This document shows positions 9,073-9,179 of a stretch of 9,179 nt of DNA, piece after piece; positions within the stretch are counted from its first letter, which is position 1, and each line of letters opens with the position of its first letter. Source of the stretch: DASXRU01 sp036506395 (GTDB lineage Bacteria > Acidobacteriota > Blastocatellia > Pyrinomonadales > Pyrinomonadaceae); the NCBI GenBank assembly GCA_036506395.1, contig DASXRU010000021.1, positions 1 to 9,179 of the forward strand, read 5' to 3'. The notes beneath the pieces are model-generated. The model worked only from the letters and a program-made list of their open reading frames with translations. It did not search any database and was not told the origin of the DNA. Position numbers and translations under genes: made by a program.

Positions 9073-9179
9073 ATGGCCTCGTCTGCTGTAGCCACAACTT
9101 CAACCGTACAACTTGCGGAAGAGATCAAAGCTGAGCTCGGCGAAACCTGGATTCCCACCATCTACCGCGAGCGCATTCA
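9073..9179 (+). CDS. start of an unidentified gene, cut by the right edge
   Basis: An open frame begins at ATG 9073, 24 bases after the nuoN stop, and runs to the window end (35 complete codons). It begins MASSAVATTSTVQLAEEIKA and continues with a hydrophilic, probably helical segment (ELGETWIPTIYRERI). There is no signal peptide or membrane segment in the visible part. No Shine-Dalgarno motif is clear (GGGAC lies 15-20 bases upstream). I do not recognise the family from so short a piece. Same-strand position and short spacing suggest it may be cotranscribed with nuoN. A competing ATG at 9048 overlaps the nuoN stop but gives only 28 codons. Confidence 0.5.
   Translation, partial: MASSAVATTSTVQLAEEIKAELGETWIPTIYRERI

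Noticed and set aside
9048..9134. ATG overlapping the nuoN stop (TGATG) as start of the next gene
   Set aside because: The frame stops after 28 codons, whereas the ATG at 9073 stays open to the window end.

Overview
The window is the 3' part of a bacterial operon for respiratory complex I (NADH:quinone oxidoreductase, NDH-1). All recognisable genes lie on the + strand and are closely packed: the C-terminal end of nuoG (cut by the left edge), nuoH, nuoJ, nuoK, nuoL, nuoM, a small thioredoxin-fold gene, nuoN, and the first 35 codons of an unidentified gene cut by the right edge. The hallmark residues of the membrane arm are intact: the quinone-site loops of NuoH, the Glu pair of NuoK, the conserved Tyr of NuoJ, and the Glu/Lys proton-channel residues of NuoL, NuoM and NuoN. 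The complex encoded here should therefore be functional.

The organism is a moderately GC-rich bacterium. The gene content, the SD-poor starts and the abundance of short palindromic and tandem repeats remind me of Acidobacteriota (Blastocatellia-like) or a related soil phylum. This is an impression from sequence style, not a demonstrated placement.

Layout: 3-809 nuoG end; 810-873 short intergenic region with an AATCGGCAAT repeat tract running up to the nuoH start; 874-1905 nuoH; 1927-2595 nuoJ, with no nuoI between H and J; 2596-2668 intergenic region with a small hairpin and a second AATCGGCAAT-type tract that contains the nuoK start codon; 2669-2974 nuoK; 2975-3161 a 187-base gap filled by a 157-base, strongly palindromic multi-hairpin element; 3162-5366 nuoL, which carries two in-frame copies of a CGCAAACT...AGTTTGCG palindrome; 5370-6947 nuoM; 6953-7474 TlpA/ResA-like protein; 7489-9048 nuoN; 9073-end unknown partial gene.

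NuoG belongs to the peripheral electron-transfer arm. NuoH joins that arm to the membrane arm at the quinone site. NuoJ and NuoK form the next part of the proton path, and NuoN, NuoM and NuoL are the three antiporter-like pumps. The main points of interest are three unrelated short-repeat families inside one housekeeping operon (one of them translated within NuoL), the absence of nuoI from its usual place, and a redox-type thioredoxin gene between nuoM and nuoN. I see no complete novel defence, mobile or biosynthetic system here.
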